DNA of 64,000 nucleotides, taken from the NCBI GenBank assembly GCA_035798135.1, contig JAPFBR010000004.1:204131-268130 (forward strand). The letters are read 5' to 3'. Below the pieces are notes generated by a model, which saw only the letters and a list, made by a program, of their open reading frames with translations, was not told where the DNA came from and did not search any database. Source of the stretch: Sediminicola sp035798135 (GTDB lineage Bacteria; Bacteroidota; Bacteroidia; Flavobacteriales; Flavobacteriaceae). How positions within the stretch are numbered: position 1 is the stretch's first letter; every line of letters starts with the position of its first letter. Shown here piece by piece: positions 63,723 to 64,000 of this stretch. Made by a program: the position numbers and the translations under genes.

Positions 63723-63949
63723 GGAATAGGTATATTATAAGATGTGTTACAATATACCTAAAAGCATTATGAATAGTGGATGGGCAAAGTTTTAATAGTG
63801 GGTGGTGATTCCAAACGACCATGGGGCCTGTACTCAGGATATAAATGAATTATTGGGGCGTACTATTTAATAGCAACTAGCAAGGATATTTATGAACTAC
63901 AAAGTAGATAAATCATGCATAAAGCACTATTATTTCATTTTTGGTCATA

Positions 63950-63978
63950 AAAAAACCCCTCATCGTTAGATGAAGGGT
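63950..63978 (-). terminator. Terminator of the 5S rRNA / rRNA operon
   Basis: Read on the minus strand, AACCCTTCATC-TAAC-GATGAGGGGTT is an 11-bp hairpin (with one G-T pair) followed by T-runs. It lies about 13 bases downstream of the 5S-like end. Confidence 0.8.
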
Positions 63979-63990
63979 TCTTCGAAAAAA

Positions 63991-64000
63991 GGCGGCGACC
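63991..64000 (-). rRNA. rrf: 3' end of a 5S rRNA gene (cut by window edge)
   Basis: GGCGGCGACC is the reverse complement of GGTCGCCGCC, the typical end of Bacteroidetes 5S rRNA (preceded in the family by GGGAGAGTA). A terminator hairpin lies just beyond. Only ten bases are visible, so the call rests on the match plus the terminator position; the operon would extend to the right of the window. Confidence 0.6.

Overview
The window is a stretch of core chromosome from a member of the Bacteroidetes, almost certainly a marine Flavobacteriaceae. Evidence: a gliding/type IX secretion locus (gldJ, porV), a PafA-like phosphatase, an Mpl ligase, DUF4136 and DUF5723 proteins, AT-rich intergenic DNA with poor Shine-Dalgarno sites, and several copies of the Bacteroidetes promoter -7 motif TAnnTTTG. 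I see no prophage, insertion sequence, CRISPR array, integrase or restriction/defence island. Most genes can be named from family signatures.

Layout. 1-7353: 3' end of rarA, converging on a minus-strand run of a secreted protein, an outer-membrane DUF5723 protein and a lipoprotein, then a HAD nucleotidase, a polysaccharide-deacetylase-family protein, radC and mpl. 7499-15316 (plus): a cupin/SDR pair, a 2022-residue alpha-2-macroglobulin with an intact thioester motif, and a DoxX-like membrane protein. 15455-18227 (minus): a DUF4136 lipoprotein, obg, and a fused hypoxanthine phosphoribosyltransferase-adenylate kinase. 18357-22141 (plus): purK, purE and an M3 peptidase. 22214-24239: a periplasmic rhodanese, an ECF-type sigma factor with a tiny zinc-finger (ZAS-like) partner, and a UbiA-like membrane protein. 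24380-29867 (plus): gcvP, then a FabH-like ketosynthase, a methyltransferase and a family 2 glycosyltransferase as a tight unit. 29943-33237: a PafA-like phosphatase and an MlaE/MlaF lipid-transport pair. 33234-42703 (minus): DUF389 protein, manC, SprT-like protein, SDR, M28 peptidase, pdhC, pdhA, cdd and porV.

42704-47273 (plus) holds gldJ, a 785-bp gene-poor gap, an overlooked 56-residue membrane protein (probably DUF6747) and murF. The sortase gene porU, which sits between gldJ and porV in Flavobacterium johnsoniae, is absent from this junction. 47283-48745 holds two minus-strand tRNA-Val genes (GAC and TAC) flanking a PfkB kinase. 48852-54618 (minus): folC, tonB, exbD, exbB, nhaD and a Glu/Leu/Phe/Val dehydrogenase. 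54935-62388 (plus): an acyl-CoA dehydrogenase and gltB-gltD. 62469-63722 (minus) is a FucP-like sugar transporter. The last 10 bases look like the 3' end of a 5S rRNA gene on the minus strand, so an rRNA operon probably begins beyond the right edge.

Functionally the region mixes housekeeping metabolism (purines, glycine cleavage, pyruvate dehydrogenase, glutamate synthase, folate), cell-wall synthesis and recycling (mpl, murF), envelope transport (ExbBD-TonB, Mla, NhaD) and secretion/gliding. I did not find a convincing new multi-gene system. The best leads are the small gene beside gldJ, the missing porU, the Hpt-Adk fusion, the sigma/ZAS pair, the ketosynthase-methyltransferase-glycosyltransferase unit, and the unexplained gap after gldJ.
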